This document shows, in pieces, positions 25,372-35,199 of a stretch of DNA of 64,000 nucleotides; the stretch's first letter is position 1; each line of letters opens with the position of its first letter. The stretch spans positions 62,001 to 126,000 of the forward strand of contig CAZCST010000039.1 of assembly GCA_964501365.1 (NCBI GenBank). Direction: 5' to 3'. Made by a program: the position numbers and the translations under genes. Below the pieces are notes generated by a model. It ran no database searches. It had not been told where the DNA came from and was given only the letters and a program-made list of their open reading frames with translations. This DNA is from CAZAMB01 sp964501365. GTDB taxonomy: Bacteria > Planctomycetota > Phycisphaerae > UBA1845.

Positions 25372-27807
25372 ATGGCCCAAGCCGTGTTGGAAATCCCCAT
25401 CTCGTGCCCGGGGGGACCGCAACAGTGCGTCGAATGTGCGGAGTGCGTTCGCCAGCGCCTCCTGAATCGGCCCGGAATCCACAATGTCGTCGTCCAACCC
25501 AATGGCGATCATGCCCGCATCATTCTGAATTATGATGCCCAGCTACTTACCGTCGGGCAGCTCGAGCGAGACGTACGACGCAACGGTGGTTGCTTCTCGC
25601 CGGAATGGGGTCACGCCGTCATCCCCGTCGAAGGCATGGTTTCGCCGCAATGCGAACCACTCATCGACTCCGTGCTGAATCGGATTCCCGGCGTGATGGC
25701 AACATCGTCGTACGCTTCGGGCCTGGTGCGCATCGAATTCAACAAGTCACAATGCGTGGTGCCTGAAGTACTCAAACAGATTGCGGCGCTGGGCTACCGA
25801 ATTCGTCCAGGCGCAGCGGTCGCAGAACTGCAATCCGAAGTCTCCGGCTCCGTCGAGACTGGACGTCGCGAGCTCTGGGTAACGCGAATCCTGGATTGGC
25901 TTGGTGCAAATCCGCAACTGGCCATGCCGTTGCTGGGCGGAATCTTCCTTCTGGCTGCCTACTTGATCCACGTTCGCAGCGGATCCCAATGGCTCCGCGC
26001 CCTCATGCTGGTCGCCAGCTTTGTTTGCAGTTCGAGATTCACGGGGATCGAACTGCTGCACACCCTGCGTCAGTTCCGCAGCAACATTGATGTGCTGATG
26101 TTTGTGGCCGCCGCGGGGGCGATCGCGCTGGGAAAGCCTGAGGAGGGCGCGTTGCTGCTATTCCTTTTTGGAATCGGCACCGCCGGTGAAAACCTGGCCA
26201 TGGACCGCGCCCGCCGCGCTATTCAGTCCCTCGCCGACCTCGCCCCCGATACCGCCATCTTGCGTGACCGCGACGGACGCGAGCGCGTCGTCCGGGTCAT
26301 CGACCTGCAAGTCGGAGATCAGGTCATCGTTCGACCCTTTGAACGAATGCCCGTTGATGGCGTTGTATTATCGGGGAATTCCGCCGTCGACCAATCCCCC
26401 ATCACCGGCGAATCCATCCCGATTGAAAAAGCCCCCGGCGATGGCCTGTTCGCGGGCACGATCAACGGTGACGCCACCTTATTGATGGTGGTTTCGCACC
26501 GCTCGGAAGAGACCAAACTGGCGAAAATCATCAAGCTGGTCGCTGAAGCACAAACAACCAAGTCGCCGACCCAGGTGCTCACGGATCGCGTCGAGAAATG
26601 GTATGTCCCCGCTGTATTGGTGATCACCGCTTCCGTGCTGGTGCTTCCGCCAACGATTGGCCACGGGGAATGGAGCAAATGGTTCTACAATGCCATGGCG
26701 CTCCTCACCGCGGCATCTCCCTGCGCCATCGCGATTGGCACACCTGCGGCCGTCCTCAGCGGCATCGCCCGCGCGGCACGAGGCGGTGTCCTGATCAAGG
26801 GCGGCGTGCACCTTGAAAACCTGGGGCGCATCCGCGCCATTGCCTTCGACAAAACCGGAACCCTTACTCGCGGAAAAGCAAAAGTGACCGACGTGATTCC
26901 GATTGGGACTCTGTCGGCAGACGAACTATTGTCGCTTACCGCCAGTATCGAACAGGAGGTCAGCACTCACCCTCTGGCCGCTGCCATTGTCAACGAGGCC
27001 ACTGCACGCGGCCTTTCCGTTGCGGCCTCGGTGGACACCAAGCAAACGCCGGGCGTGGGAGTTGCAGGCTGCGTGAATGGAAAGCGAGTTGCAGTCGGAC
27101 GTCCGCGCCCTGAGCAATTCGCTGCATCCGCAGAATTGGAAAAATCGGTGAAGTCGCTGGAATCACAGGGCAAGACAGCCGTCATCACCCTGTTGGAAGA
27201 CGTTCCTGTGGGAGTCATCGGGCTTGCCGATCAGCCCCGCGACAATGTCGGCGAGGTGTTGGGTGCACTTCGTCGCATGGGCGTGCGCCGCACCGTGATG
27301 CTGACTGGCGATAACTCGCGTGTGGCCGCCGCAGTTTCGAAGTCGGTCGGCACTGACGAGTTTTTTGCGGAGCTCATGCCCGAAGACAAGGTGCAAAAAC
27401 TCAAGGACCTTGAACAGCGATACGGCCGGACGGCCATGGTCGGCGACGGAGTCAATGACGCGCCAGCCCTGGCGGCCGCGACGGTGGGCATCGCCATGGG
27501 CGGAGCGGGCACGGACGTAGCCCTCGAAACCGCCGATGTGGCTCTCATGTCCGATGCACTGGAGAAATTGCCCGAGGCCATTGGCCTGTCGCGGTTCAGC
27601 CGACGCATCATCGCGCAAAATTTATGCATCGCCTTCGGCGTGATCCTGATCATGGCTCCCGCCGCCGCATTGGGCGTGGCAAAACTGGGAGTGGCCGTCG
27701 TGGCTCACGAAGGATCAACCGTGTTGGTCGTCCTGAACTCGCTGCGGCTGCTGGTCTATAAGCGGGCGCTTCTCAAACCAGCCGGTATTTCCGCAAAAAA
27801 AGGCTGA
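25372..27807 (+). CDS. P1B-4 type heavy-metal ATPase (Co/Zn/Fe class)
   Basis: 811 residues. Two degenerate HMA-like domains begin the protein: the first has a cysteine cluster CPGGPQQCVECAEC in place of GMxCxxC, the second GMVSPQC with a single cysteine. The P-type core has TGES (SPITGESIPIEKA), the phosphorylation site DKTGTLTRGKAK (D493), MLTGDN and GDGVNDAPAL. The metal-binding helix reads SPC (449-451), and the last helix pair carries HEGST at 779. The SPC plus HEGxT pair marks subgroup P1B-4, known to export Co2+, Zn2+ or Fe2+, not Cu+. The start at 25372 is chosen because it directly precedes the first HMA-like domain. Confidence 0.92.
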   Translation: MAQAVLEIPISCPGGPQQCVECAECVRQRLLNRPGIHNVVVQPNGDHARIILNYDAQLLTVGQLERDVRRNGGCFSPEWGHAVIPVEGMVSPQCEPLIDSVLNRIPGVMATSSYASGLVRIEFNKSQCVVPEVLKQIAALGYRIRPGAAVAELQSEVSGSVETGRRELWVTRILDWLGANPQLAMPLLGGIFLLAAYLIHVRSGSQWLRALMLVASFVCSSRFTGIELLHTLRQFRSNIDVLMFVAAAGAIALGKPEEGALLLFLFGIGTAGENLAMDRARRAIQSLADLAPDTAILRDRDGRERVVRVIDLQVGDQVIVRPFERMPVDGVVLSGNSAVDQSPITGESIPIEKAPGDGLFAGTINGDATLLMVVSHRSEETKLAKIIKLVAEAQTTKSPTQVLTDRVEKWYVPAVLVITASVLVLPPTIGHGEWSKWFYNAMALLTAASPCAIAIGTPAAVLSGIARAARGGVLIKGGVHLENLGRIRAIAFDKTGTLTRGKAKVTDVIPIGTLSADELLSLTASIEQEVSTHPLAAAIVNEATARGLSVAASVDTKQTPGVGVAGCVNGKRVAVGRPRPEQFAASAELEKSVKSLESQGKTAVITLLEDVPVGVIGLADQPRDNVGEVLGALRRMGVRRTVMLTGDNSRVAAAVSKSVGTDEFFAELMPEDKVQKLKDLEQRYGRTAMVGDGVNDAPALAAATVGIAMGGAGTDVALETADVALMSDALEKLPEAIGLSRFSRRIIAQNLCIAFGVILIMAPAAALGVAKLGVAVVAHEGSTVLVVLNSLRLLVYKRALLKPAGISAKKG

Positions 27808-27808
27808 T

Positions 27809-28675
27809 TTACGGTTCCGACACGGAAAATGTATCGCCTGCGTTCATGTCGCCTGATGCAAAGCCCTTTTGGAACCAGCGCACCCGCTGCGCCGACGTTC
27901 CATGCGTAAATGAGTCCGGCACGACCCTGCCGCGCGACCGCCGTTGAATCGTGTCGTCGCCGATGGCGGTGGCCGCCCGCAAACCCTCCTCGATGTCCCC
28001 CGCTTCGAGACGGTTGCGTTCGGTTTGAGCGTGATGCGCCCACACACCGGCAAAAAAGTCCGCCTGCAACTCCAGTCGAACCGAAAGCTGGTTGAATTCC
28101 CTCTCAGAAACTTTCCCGCGCATGGCGTGAACCTTGTCGCTGATTCCCAGAAGATTTTGAACATGATGGCCGACTTCGTGCGCAATGACATAGGCCTGGG
28201 CAAAATCTCCGGGGGCATTGAATCGCCGTTCAAGTTCATCGAAAAAGCTCAGATCGAGATACACGCGATTATCGCCAGGACAATAGAAGGGCCCGACGGC
28301 CGCGCTGGCATATCCGCATGCAGAGTCCGCCGCGTCGCGGAACATCACCAACCGTGGCTCTTCGTAGTTCCTGCCCATCTGCCGGAAAATTTTGTGCCAG
28401 GTCTGCTCCGTATCGCCCAGGACGTTTGCTACAAACTTTGCCTGGGGATCGTTGGCGATATCCACGTCGCCGGAATTCGGCGAAAACCCGCCATGCGTCC
28501 CGTCGTCCAAAGGCAGATTCGCCTGATCCAGCAGGCTCAGCGGATTCACTCCGAACAGGAGCGCCAGAACGATGAACGCCACAGTTCCCAGTCCACCTCC
28601 CATCGCAATGCGCCGACCTCCGTATGCGCGACGGTCTTCTACATTGGAGCTTGGTTGTGCATTATCCCATCGCAT
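27809..28675 (-). CDS. Neutral zinc metallopeptidase (YpfJ family)
   Basis: 288 residues, one transmembrane helix near 25-45, then an extracytoplasmic catalytic domain. The family is recognised by MRWDN..PSSNVEDRR at the N-terminus, ADSACGYASAAVGPFYCPGD, VYLDLSFFDEL and the zinc site AHEVGHHVQNLLG (H166, E167, H170). The C-terminal part has ELQADFFAGVWAHH. Members are found widely, and their substrate is not known. It converges with the P1B-4 ATPase with no gap. Confidence 0.92.
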   Translation of the reverse strand: MRWDNAQPSSNVEDRRAYGGRRIAMGGGLGTVAFIVLALLFGVNPLSLLDQANLPLDDGTHGGFSPNSGDVDIANDPQAKFVANVLGDTEQTWHKIFRQMGRNYEEPRLVMFRDAADSACGYASAAVGPFYCPGDNRVYLDLSFFDELERRFNAPGDFAQAYVIAHEVGHHVQNLLGISDKVHAMRGKVSEREFNQLSVRLELQADFFAGVWAHHAQTERNRLEAGDIEEGLRAATAIGDDTIQRRSRGRVVPDSFTHGTSAQRVRWFQKGFASGDMNAGDTFSVSEP

Positions 28676-28767
28676 GGATTTGCTCCCTTTCGATCACGCT
28701 GACCATTGTTATGATCCGGACATGAGAACTCAATGAACGCTGTGACAATTCTCTACCCAGTCATGAA

Positions 28768-30012
28768 TCACAAGAACCGGGAAATGAGATAGAGGACAAT
28801 CACCATTCCTGCAATCCAGGGAATTCGATGGATAAAGGCAAACGCAAGCTGAATCGCCACGTGCTGTGTCATGATTTTCGGCGTGGCCGGAGCGGCAAGC
28901 TCTTCGAGCAGCAACGTTCCCTCGAATCGGCTGGCTTCTAGGTCCTCCAGCATGGCCGCCGCACTTTGATATCGCTCGGCACTGCGCGGTGCACACGCCC
29001 GCTCGACCACCGAATCCAGTCGCTCCATGTCCCAGCGAGTCGGCTCCGCAACCGCATCCGCCGGTTGTGCCGGAACGCTTTCGATCATCTCTCGTAGCAG
29101 CACCCCCATCGCATAGACGTCGGCGGTTTTATCGATCACCCTGTCGGGAGGCATGTATTTGGGCGTTCCGACGATCTTGGCCGGCCCCTGATCGGCCGTA
29201 AGAATTCCGATGTCCGCCAGCTTCGGATGCCGGTTCACAAACACAATATTGCTCGGCTTCACGTCCCTATGGAGCAAGTCCAACTCGTGCAACTTGGATA
29301 ATCCGCGCAGCAGCCGTCGTGCAATTTCCACCGCGATATCCAGCTTGAGTCTTCCACCCTTGATGATCGTAGCAAGCGTCAGAGGGTGATAGGGATTGGG
29401 AAAAGGATCTGTGATTCCCCCGGGCCGGTCCTGATCATCCGCCAGTTCCATCGTGTAATAGAGCCATCGCCCGGCCACGCCGACGTGGTAGACCGTGATC
29501 AAATAGGGATGCCGCGAAACCTTGCGACAATAGTTCTCGAGCGCGTTGAGCTCGTAGCATGTGATGCCCGCTTTCTCCAGGCGATCCAGGTCAACGAGCT
29601 TGAGCGCCCGATACACGCCAACACGATCGCGGACCGCCCACACAGAACCGTACGACCCCTCACCGCAAAGCGCCACCCGCTCGTAGTCCGGGATGATCCA
29701 AGTCGTGCCATCGTCGTCGGGGGAGGCGGAGGCTTCGGCAGCCTGCGACTGGACAATTCGATTCAGGGATTCGCTCCGCGGAACAGATTCTTTCTTTTCA
29801 ACAGCTGTCATCTTGGAATCCGAAAGCAGTTCCGCTCCACCAAACGCGGATTGAAAAAATCTCCGGTCCTGGTCCGCCTCTCGAATCTCCGCGAGCGCCG
29901 TCGCGCAGGCAGGACAGCCCGCCACATGACGATCGAGCGCCGATCCTTCGGATTCCTCCAGCGATCCCCGCTCATAACGCACCAATTTTGCCTTCGGCGG
30001 GCACTCCATCAC
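28768..30012 (-). CDS. Serine/threonine protein kinase with anti-sigma-like zinc finger and C-terminal membrane anchor
   Basis: 414 residues. An N-terminal H29-C33-C36 motif (HVAGCPAC) is like the zinc finger of anti-sigma factors. The kinase domain runs from about 110 to 345: glycine-rich GEGSYGSVWAV, lysine K138 (YRALKLV), catalytic loop LHRDVKPSN (D250), then LADIG at 266-270 in place of the usual DFG, and GTPKYMPPD for APE. A hydrophobic C-terminal segment (MVIVLYLISRFL) should anchor it in the inner membrane with the kinase in the cytoplasm. Its ATG overlaps the sigma-factor stop (ATGA). It probably modulates that sigma factor; substrates unknown. Confidence 0.9.
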   Translation of the reverse strand: MMECPPKAKLVRYERGSLEESEGSALDRHVAGCPACATALAEIREADQDRRFFQSAFGGAELLSDSKMTAVEKKESVPRSESLNRIVQSQAAEASASPDDDGTTWIIPDYERVALCGEGSYGSVWAVRDRVGVYRALKLVDLDRLEKAGITCYELNALENYCRKVSRHPYLITVYHVGVAGRWLYYTMELADDQDRPGGITDPFPNPYHPLTLATIIKGGRLKLDIAVEIARRLLRGLSKLHELDLLHRDVKPSNIVFVNRHPKLADIGILTADQGPAKIVGTPKYMPPDRVIDKTADVYAMGVLLREMIESVPAQPADAVAEPTRWDMERLDSVVERACAPRSAERYQSAAAMLEDLEASRFEGTLLLEELAAPATPKIMTQHVAIQLAFAFIHRIPWIAGMVIVLYLISRFL

Positions 30013-30590
30013 CGATCCAATCCGTAAAGATTCTCCAGCACCTCGTCACAACTCTCCCGCAAGTAGCGTACAACGCGGCTCTTGGCAACATAAATCTGAT
30101 TGGGGGTCATGCCCAGCAGGTTCGCAATCTGCTCCACCGGCATGTCGCGCATGACGTACATTTCAAAGGCCCGCATTGTATGCTCGGCGAAATGGCTGCG
30201 CAGGTGCTCCGAGAGCACCTGGAGCAAGCGCCCATTCCATGTCACCTCCCACAAGTTGGAAAGCGTTTCCGATTCCGCGTCGGATTCCATGGACGACTCG
30301 TGGAGTTGAGCCGGCGGTCGACCAAACTTCGCAAAGTGATCCGCAACCTTGTGATCCACCATTCCGCGAAGCCATGCTCTGAAGCTACGTTTCTTCTCGA
30401 AACCGCGAATTCGCTGGCTCACTGCAGCGAGGCACTGTTGAGCCACGTCCTCGGCAGATTCGGCATCCAGCCCGCGATGTCGTGCATATCGAATCAGGAG
30501 CGGACGGTAGATGGAGTGGAATTCGCCCCAACTTGCGGCGTCGCGGGGATCGCGAACGCGAAGGAGCAGGCTGCTTCGTGTGGCCGTCAT
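30009..30590 (-). CDS. RNA polymerase ECF-type sigma factor, planctomycete kinase-linked group
   Basis: 193 residues. Region 2: DAASWGEFHSIYRPLLIRYA, then LDAESAEDVAQQCLAAVSQR and FRAWLRGMVDHKVADHF. Region 4: TMRAFEMYVMRDMPVEQIAN, with helix-turn-helix LLGMTPNQIYVAKSRVVRYL. The RDAASWGEF opening and QIYVAKSRV are typical of the ECF group found beside Ser/Thr kinases in planctomycetes. It is translationally coupled to the kinase gene (ATGA). Confidence 0.92.
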   Translation of the reverse strand: MTATRSSLLLRVRDPRDAASWGEFHSIYRPLLIRYARHRGLDAESAEDVAQQCLAAVSQRIRGFEKKRSFRAWLRGMVDHKVADHFAKFGRPPAQLHESSMESDAESETLSNLWEVTWNGRLLQVLSEHLRSHFAEHTMRAFEMYVMRDMPVEQIANLLGMTPNQIYVAKSRVVRYLRESCDEVLENLYGLDR

Positions 30591-30699
30591 GTGATGTCCT
30601 GCGAACCCGTGCGTTACGAAGATCGTGTCATTCGAACGATGATCTTATACCGCCGGTAGAGGTGGAGTCCAGAAATGCGGGGCTTGTCGGCGGACGCTC

Positions 30700-31119
30700 C
30701 TAGGAATTGGGGGGCGAAGCGACAGTCCGGGCGGTATTCTGCCCTGGCAATTCATCGAAAAGGAATTGCAATCCGGCAATCCAAAAACCGCGATCGGTCT
30801 CGGTGCAGTGACGAACCATGGCACGGCCGTGAAAGCTCATCTCCGGTTCGTGAATGGCCAGTGCCAGATCAGTCCCCGGCGCAATTGGCTCCTCCACTTT
30901 CAAGCCGATACCGGTCGTACTCAGGTTGATTGAAGTTGCCAGAAGGTAGTGTTCTTCGCCATCAGCATCCGGAACCCAGAGTTCCACCGTGCTGGGAAAA
31001 GGCCACCGCGGAGCGTTGCGTTGCCCATGCCACATGGACGGCTTCAACGACTTCTGCCGGCCGGCCAGCAGTTTCGCTATGCTGTTGGGCCCCAGTGCGC
31101 GGAATTCAGTTGCATCCAT
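30700..31119 (-). CDS. PilZ domain protein
   Basis: 139 residues. The c-di-GMP signature is split as expected: RNAPRWPF near residue 35 supplies the RxxxR, and SINLSTTGIGL near 63 gives the (D/N)xSxxG. The remainder folds as a beta barrel (LALAIHEPEMSFHGRAMV, then GFWIAGLQFLF). It would bind c-di-GMP in the cytoplasm. About 110 bases separate it from the sigma-factor gene on the same strand. Confidence 0.85.
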   Translation of the reverse strand: MDATEFRALGPNSIAKLLAGRQKSLKPSMWHGQRNAPRWPFPSTVELWVPDADGEEHYLLATSINLSTTGIGLKVEEPIAPGTDLALAIHEPEMSFHGRAMVRHCTETDRGFWIAGLQFLFDELPGQNTARTVASPPNS

Positions 31120-31249
31120 CCCCCGTCTCCTTGCCAGCCTGGCTTCGGCGAACGCTGGATCCTCCAGAGAGTCTTCACCTATTTTACGATACTTCCGGGA
31201 GGATCATGGACCGGTAATTGCCGCAAAGGGCATAGAGGCACTGCCGGCC

Positions 31250-32002
31250 TTATCGTGACACTTCTCCAACTTTCATTTGGTGGGCGTCAGGCTGGGCGCG
31301 TCGTGCATACCACATATCGAGACCATCTCGATTGCGCCAGCTTCGCTGGCCCTGCAGGAACATGCGAATCATCAGCCAGGCCATCTCGAACTTGCCATAC
31401 AAGTGGACCTTTCGGGCAGAAGTGATCACGGACTGTCGAAGAATGACAAATCTTCCCTTTCGTTTCAACGCTGAACTCAGAATAATCTCTTCGCCGACGT
31501 AATACGATTCGTCGAACCCGCCCACCGCTTCAAATATGTCGCGCCGAACAAACACGAAACATCCGGCCGCCCACCGAAGAATTCTCGCGATTTCATTCCA
31601 CGTTCGCAGCAGCAACTTTCCCCAAAATGCGCATCCTTCATCCCAGGTGACGCACGCCCCTCCGCCGATTCCCCCGATCCGCAAGACGGCCAGCGCCGCC
31701 TGGAGCGTCGGCGGCGGCAACACCGTATCGGCGTCCACAAAGATGAGGATGTTGCCTTTCGCGTGGCGTGCACCCGCATTTCGGACCGCAGAAATACGCC
31801 TCAATTCAACATCGACTACAACCGCTCCGTTTTCGCGGGCTACAACGCCCGTTCGATCCGTTGAAGCGTCATTGACCACGATGACTTCGTACGGCTGGCC
31901 GCTGCCTTTCGCGCTCGCCTGAATGCTGGTGATCGCCCGCCCGAGCAAAGCCTCTTCGTTATGCGCTGGAATGATAAAGGAGATCAAGAAACCTGTGCCC
32001 AC
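31250..32002 (-). CDS. Glycosyltransferase family 2
   Basis: 250 residues of a GT-A fold: LISFIIPAHNEEALLGRAIT, the nucleotide-sugar site VIVVNDASTDRT, the metal motif FVDADTVLPPPTL (DxD), and an acceptor-side GGFDESYYVGEEIILS. No membrane segment is obvious. The start is GTG at 32002, overlapping the copA 3' end by 19 bases, so the two are cotranscribed. A later TTG at 31987 is an alternative. The sugar and acceptor are unknown. Confidence 0.9.
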   Translation of the reverse strand: MGTGFLISFIIPAHNEEALLGRAITSIQASAKGSGQPYEVIVVNDASTDRTGVVARENGAVVVDVELRRISAVRNAGARHAKGNILIFVDADTVLPPPTLQAALAVLRIGGIGGGACVTWDEGCAFWGKLLLRTWNEIARILRWAAGCFVFVRRDIFEAVGGFDESYYVGEEIILSSALKRKGRFVILRQSVITSARKVHLYGKFEMAWLMIRMFLQGQRSWRNRDGLDMWYARRAQPDAHQMKVGEVSR

Positions 32003-34281
32003 TTCGATTTGCCCCGCAAGCGCAGCGAATTGAGAACTACGCTGATGGAAGAAAGCATCATCGCCCCCGCCGCCAGCCCGGGCGATACCCGCCCCGTCGC
32101 GGCCAGTGGAATCGCCAGAACATTATAGAAAAACGCCCAGAACAAGTTCTGCCGGATGATGCGAACGCTCTGCCTCGCAAGGCTGACGATCTCCGGCAGG
32201 CGCATCGAATCTTCATGCACAATGGTGATCGCCGCAGCTCCAATCGCCACATCCGTGGCCGATGCAAACGTAATGCCCACATCGGCCGCCGCCAGCGCCG
32301 CCGCGTCATTGATTCCGTCGCCGACCATCGCCACTCGATGCCCTGCCCTCTGCCGCGCTCGCACTTCTTCCAGTTTTCGAGGCGGGCTGGCTTCGGCTAT
32401 CACTTCAACGACACCGACGGATTCGGCCACGGCCTGAGCTGCACTCGTTTGGTCACCGGTAAGCAGACAGGTATGAACTCCCAGCTTCGCCAAGCGGTCA
32501 ATCGCCTCGCGGGCATGAGGACGCACAGTGTCCTCAAATTCCACGAAACCGCGGAGTTTTCCATTCAAAGCTACGCCCACAAGCGATCTGTTTCGTGCTT
32601 TCATTGCGTCGATTTCAAGCTGCGCGGACAAGCCAACTACACCGCGTTCGAGCAGATACAAGGAACTTCCGAGGAGGACTTCTCCTGCGGAAAGCCGCCC
32701 CGCTATTCCTGCACCAGGGCGACTCTCAAAATCAACCGGCGTTTCAAGTTCGAGATTGTGTCGTCTGGATTCCTCAAGAACTGCCCGGGCTAACGGATGC
32801 TGCGAAAACTGCTCCAGCGATGCCGCAATGCGCAAAAGCTCGTTTGTATCCCCTTCACTCTGATGCGAATAGGCGGCACCAACCGGCACAACGGCAACCA
32901 CGCGCGGGCGACCGCTCGTCAGAGTTCCGGTTTTATCCAATAAGATCCCATCGATTGACGCGGCGCGTTCCAGCGCTGCCGCATCTCGAACCAGAATGCC
33001 CGACTCGGCCGCCCGCCCCGTGGCAACCATGACAGCCGTAGGGGTCGCCAGGCCCATCGCGCATGGGCAGGAAATCACCAGCACCGCCACCGCCCGTTGC
33101 ACTGCCTCTCCCCAACCAAGTTCAGGCACAAACCAATGGGTTCCCAAAAGCGTGACAAAAGCAAGCCCAACGACAATCGGGACAAATACTCCCGCCACCC
33201 GATCCGCCAGTCGCTGCATTCCCGTCTTTCCGGCCTGGGCGTCTTCCACCGCGCGAATCATGCGACCGATCGTCGAATCGGCCCCGACCCTCGTGGCACG
33301 GATGGTAAGAATTCCCTCGCGGACCAGACCGCCGGATGAAACAAGATTTCCCGTCGTCCGACGCTGAGGAAGCGGCTCGCCGGTAAGCGAACTTTCGTCC
33401 ACCGCCGCCTCGCCCTCCATCACTTCGCCATCCACGGGAATGACGTGATCCTCGGGGACGCGCACACGATCGTCGGGTTGAATCTTTTCAACGGGAACCT
33501 TTTGAATTCCATCCCCTGTCACCAGCAAGGCCGTGGTCGGCATGCGCCGTGCGAGCGATGCAACCGCCGATGATGCCCCGTGCCGGGCCCGCAGCTCCAG
33601 GAATCGACCGACATTGATGAATGCAAGAATCATCGCCGCCGCGTGGAAGTCGGCCGCATCTGCACGCCCCCCAAATACATTCACGACCCCCGCCACAAAC
33701 GCCGTTCCGACGCCCAACGTGATGAGCAAGTCCATGTTGCCGACACGGTGCAAAACGGCTCGGACCCCTCCGACTAGAATCGGCGCTCCGGCCGACGACC
33801 CGAGCAGCATCGCAGTGAGCAATCCCTGGATCGCGTGCGGCCAGACATGACCCCCGACCTCATGCGACGCAAGCACGGGGGCAAGCCAGTGAATCGCCAT
33901 GACCGGAATGGCCACTGCGATCGCCTGACTCATCGCCTGTTTTTGCCGGCGAAGCTGCTCGACGTGATCGCGGTCGAGGGAATGCTGCGCCTCGCCTCCG
34001 GGCCGGAGAACCTCCGCGTCATAACCCGCACTGCGAATCGCCTCGATCAGAACTCCGGGCGAAACTGAGTGACCACTCAAATCGACCGTTGCAAGTTGGG
34101 ATGACAGATTGACCCGCGCCTGGGAGACACCTGAAACCGATTGCAAGGCCCGCTCCACTCGCGCAACGCAGCCACCGCAGGTCATCCCTTCTACGCGCAG
34201 CTTGACCGGCTCCCGTGCGGGTGTGCGTTGGCCAGGTCGGATAACCGATGTCCCTTCGATTTTTCTGTCTGTCTCGACCAT
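31984..34281 (-). CDS. copA: Cu(+)-exporting P1B-1 type ATPase
   Basis: 765 residues. A proper HMA domain begins the protein (RVEGMTCGGCVARVERALQS; C35, C38). After it come TGEPLPQRR, the metal helix motif CPCAMGLATP, DKTGTLTSGRPRVV, an HP motif (QHPLARAVLEES), LLTGDQ and GDGINDAAAL, and NSLRLRGK at the C-terminus. The CPC signature places it in the copper/silver group, unlike the SPC pump at 25372. No CopY/CueR-type regulator is nearby. It diverges from paaC across ~125 bases. Confidence 0.94.
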   Translation of the reverse strand: MVETDRKIEGTSVIRPGQRTPAREPVKLRVEGMTCGGCVARVERALQSVSGVSQARVNLSSQLATVDLSGHSVSPGVLIEAIRSAGYDAEVLRPGGEAQHSLDRDHVEQLRRQKQAMSQAIAVAIPVMAIHWLAPVLASHEVGGHVWPHAIQGLLTAMLLGSSAGAPILVGGVRAVLHRVGNMDLLITLGVGTAFVAGVVNVFGGRADAADFHAAAMILAFINVGRFLELRARHGASSAVASLARRMPTTALLVTGDGIQKVPVEKIQPDDRVRVPEDHVIPVDGEVMEGEAAVDESSLTGEPLPQRRTTGNLVSSGGLVREGILTIRATRVGADSTIGRMIRAVEDAQAGKTGMQRLADRVAGVFVPIVVGLAFVTLLGTHWFVPELGWGEAVQRAVAVLVISCPCAMGLATPTAVMVATGRAAESGILVRDAAALERAASIDGILLDKTGTLTSGRPRVVAVVPVGAAYSHQSEGDTNELLRIAASLEQFSQHPLARAVLEESRRHNLELETPVDFESRPGAGIAGRLSAGEVLLGSSLYLLERGVVGLSAQLEIDAMKARNRSLVGVALNGKLRGFVEFEDTVRPHAREAIDRLAKLGVHTCLLTGDQTSAAQAVAESVGVVEVIAEASPPRKLEEVRARQRAGHRVAMVGDGINDAAALAAADVGITFASATDVAIGAAAITIVHEDSMRLPEIVSLARQSVRIIRQNLFWAFFYNVLAIPLAATGRVSPGLAAGAMMLSSISVVLNSLRLRGKSKWAQVS

Positions 34282-34406
34282 ATGGTGATTGTAGCCATGT
34301 CTTCGGCAAAGAGGTCAGGGCGTCACCCTCCCGGCATCCTGCCACTTTCTGCTTCGCCTTTGCCTTTTCACTCGCCTTCCTGCAAGATATGCCGAGGAAA
34401 CTCAAG

Positions 34407-35195
34407 ATGGACACGCGAATCGATTCATTCCAGGCTCTCCGACCCACGGCCCGCGACGCCGTCGTGAATTTGCTATTCCGCCTGGCCGACGATGAGCTGG
34501 TGATCGGCCATCGAAACTCCGAGTGGACAGGACACGGCCCCATCCTGGAGGCCGATATCGCCTTTTCCTCAATGGCTCAGGATGAAATCGGACACGCACA
34601 GGCCTATTATCGAATGTTGCACGAACTGGGGCAGTCCGACCCCGACTCGCTCGCCTTTGGTCGTGGCGTGCGCCAGTTTCGGTGTGCTTCGCTGGTATCG
34701 CTGCCCAAAGGCGACTGGGGATTCAGCGTGCTTCGGCAGTTTCTTTATGATTCCGCCGAGACGGTCCGTCTTTCGGCATTGGCCTGCGGCTCGTTGACGC
34801 CCCTGGCCCAAATGGCAGCCAAAATTCGGGGCGAGGAGAAGTATCACCTGATGCACGGCCGGACCTGGGTGCTACATCTGGGCGACGCGACCGCGGAGAG
34901 TCACCAGCGTATGCAATGCGCATTGGACTCGTTGTACCCGCACGCGCTGGGATTATTCGAGCCAACGGAGTTCGATGAAACGCTGGCACAGGCGGGAATC
35001 TGCCCACGCGAAGAGGATTTGCAAAAAGAATGGGCTTCTGCTGTCGTCCCCGTCATCCGAGCGGCACATCTGAAAATTCCTGAGAACGCGGTTCCGGTGT
35101 ACGGAGGCCGTGTCGGCCGCCACTCCGCCGCTCTGCGGGAACTTCTCGAACAAATGCAATCCGTGTTTCAACTCGACCCTGCAGCAAAGTGGTGA
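34407..35195 (+). CDS. paaC: Phenylacetyl-CoA epoxidase subunit PaaC-like
   Basis: 262 residues from ATG 34407, which has GAGGA about eight bases upstream; the frame opens earlier but without such a site. The ferritin-like fold has LADDELVIGHRNSEWTGHGP, the pattern EADIAFSSMAQDEIGHAQAY and EEKYHLMHGRTWVLHL, all strongly PaaC-like. PaaC is a structural, metal-free partner of the catalytic PaaA in the PaaABCE monooxygenase. Only paaD follows; paaA, paaB and paaE are absent here, so the physiological role may differ. Confidence 0.85.
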   Translation: MDTRIDSFQALRPTARDAVVNLLFRLADDELVIGHRNSEWTGHGPILEADIAFSSMAQDEIGHAQAYYRMLHELGQSDPDSLAFGRGVRQFRCASLVSLPKGDWGFSVLRQFLYDSAETVRLSALACGSLTPLAQMAAKIRGEEKYHLMHGRTWVLHLGDATAESHQRMQCALDSLYPHALGLFEPTEFDETLAQAGICPREEDLQKEWASAVVPVIRAAHLKIPENAVPVYGGRVGRHSAALRELLEQMQSVFQLDPAAKW

Positions 35196-35199
35196 AACC

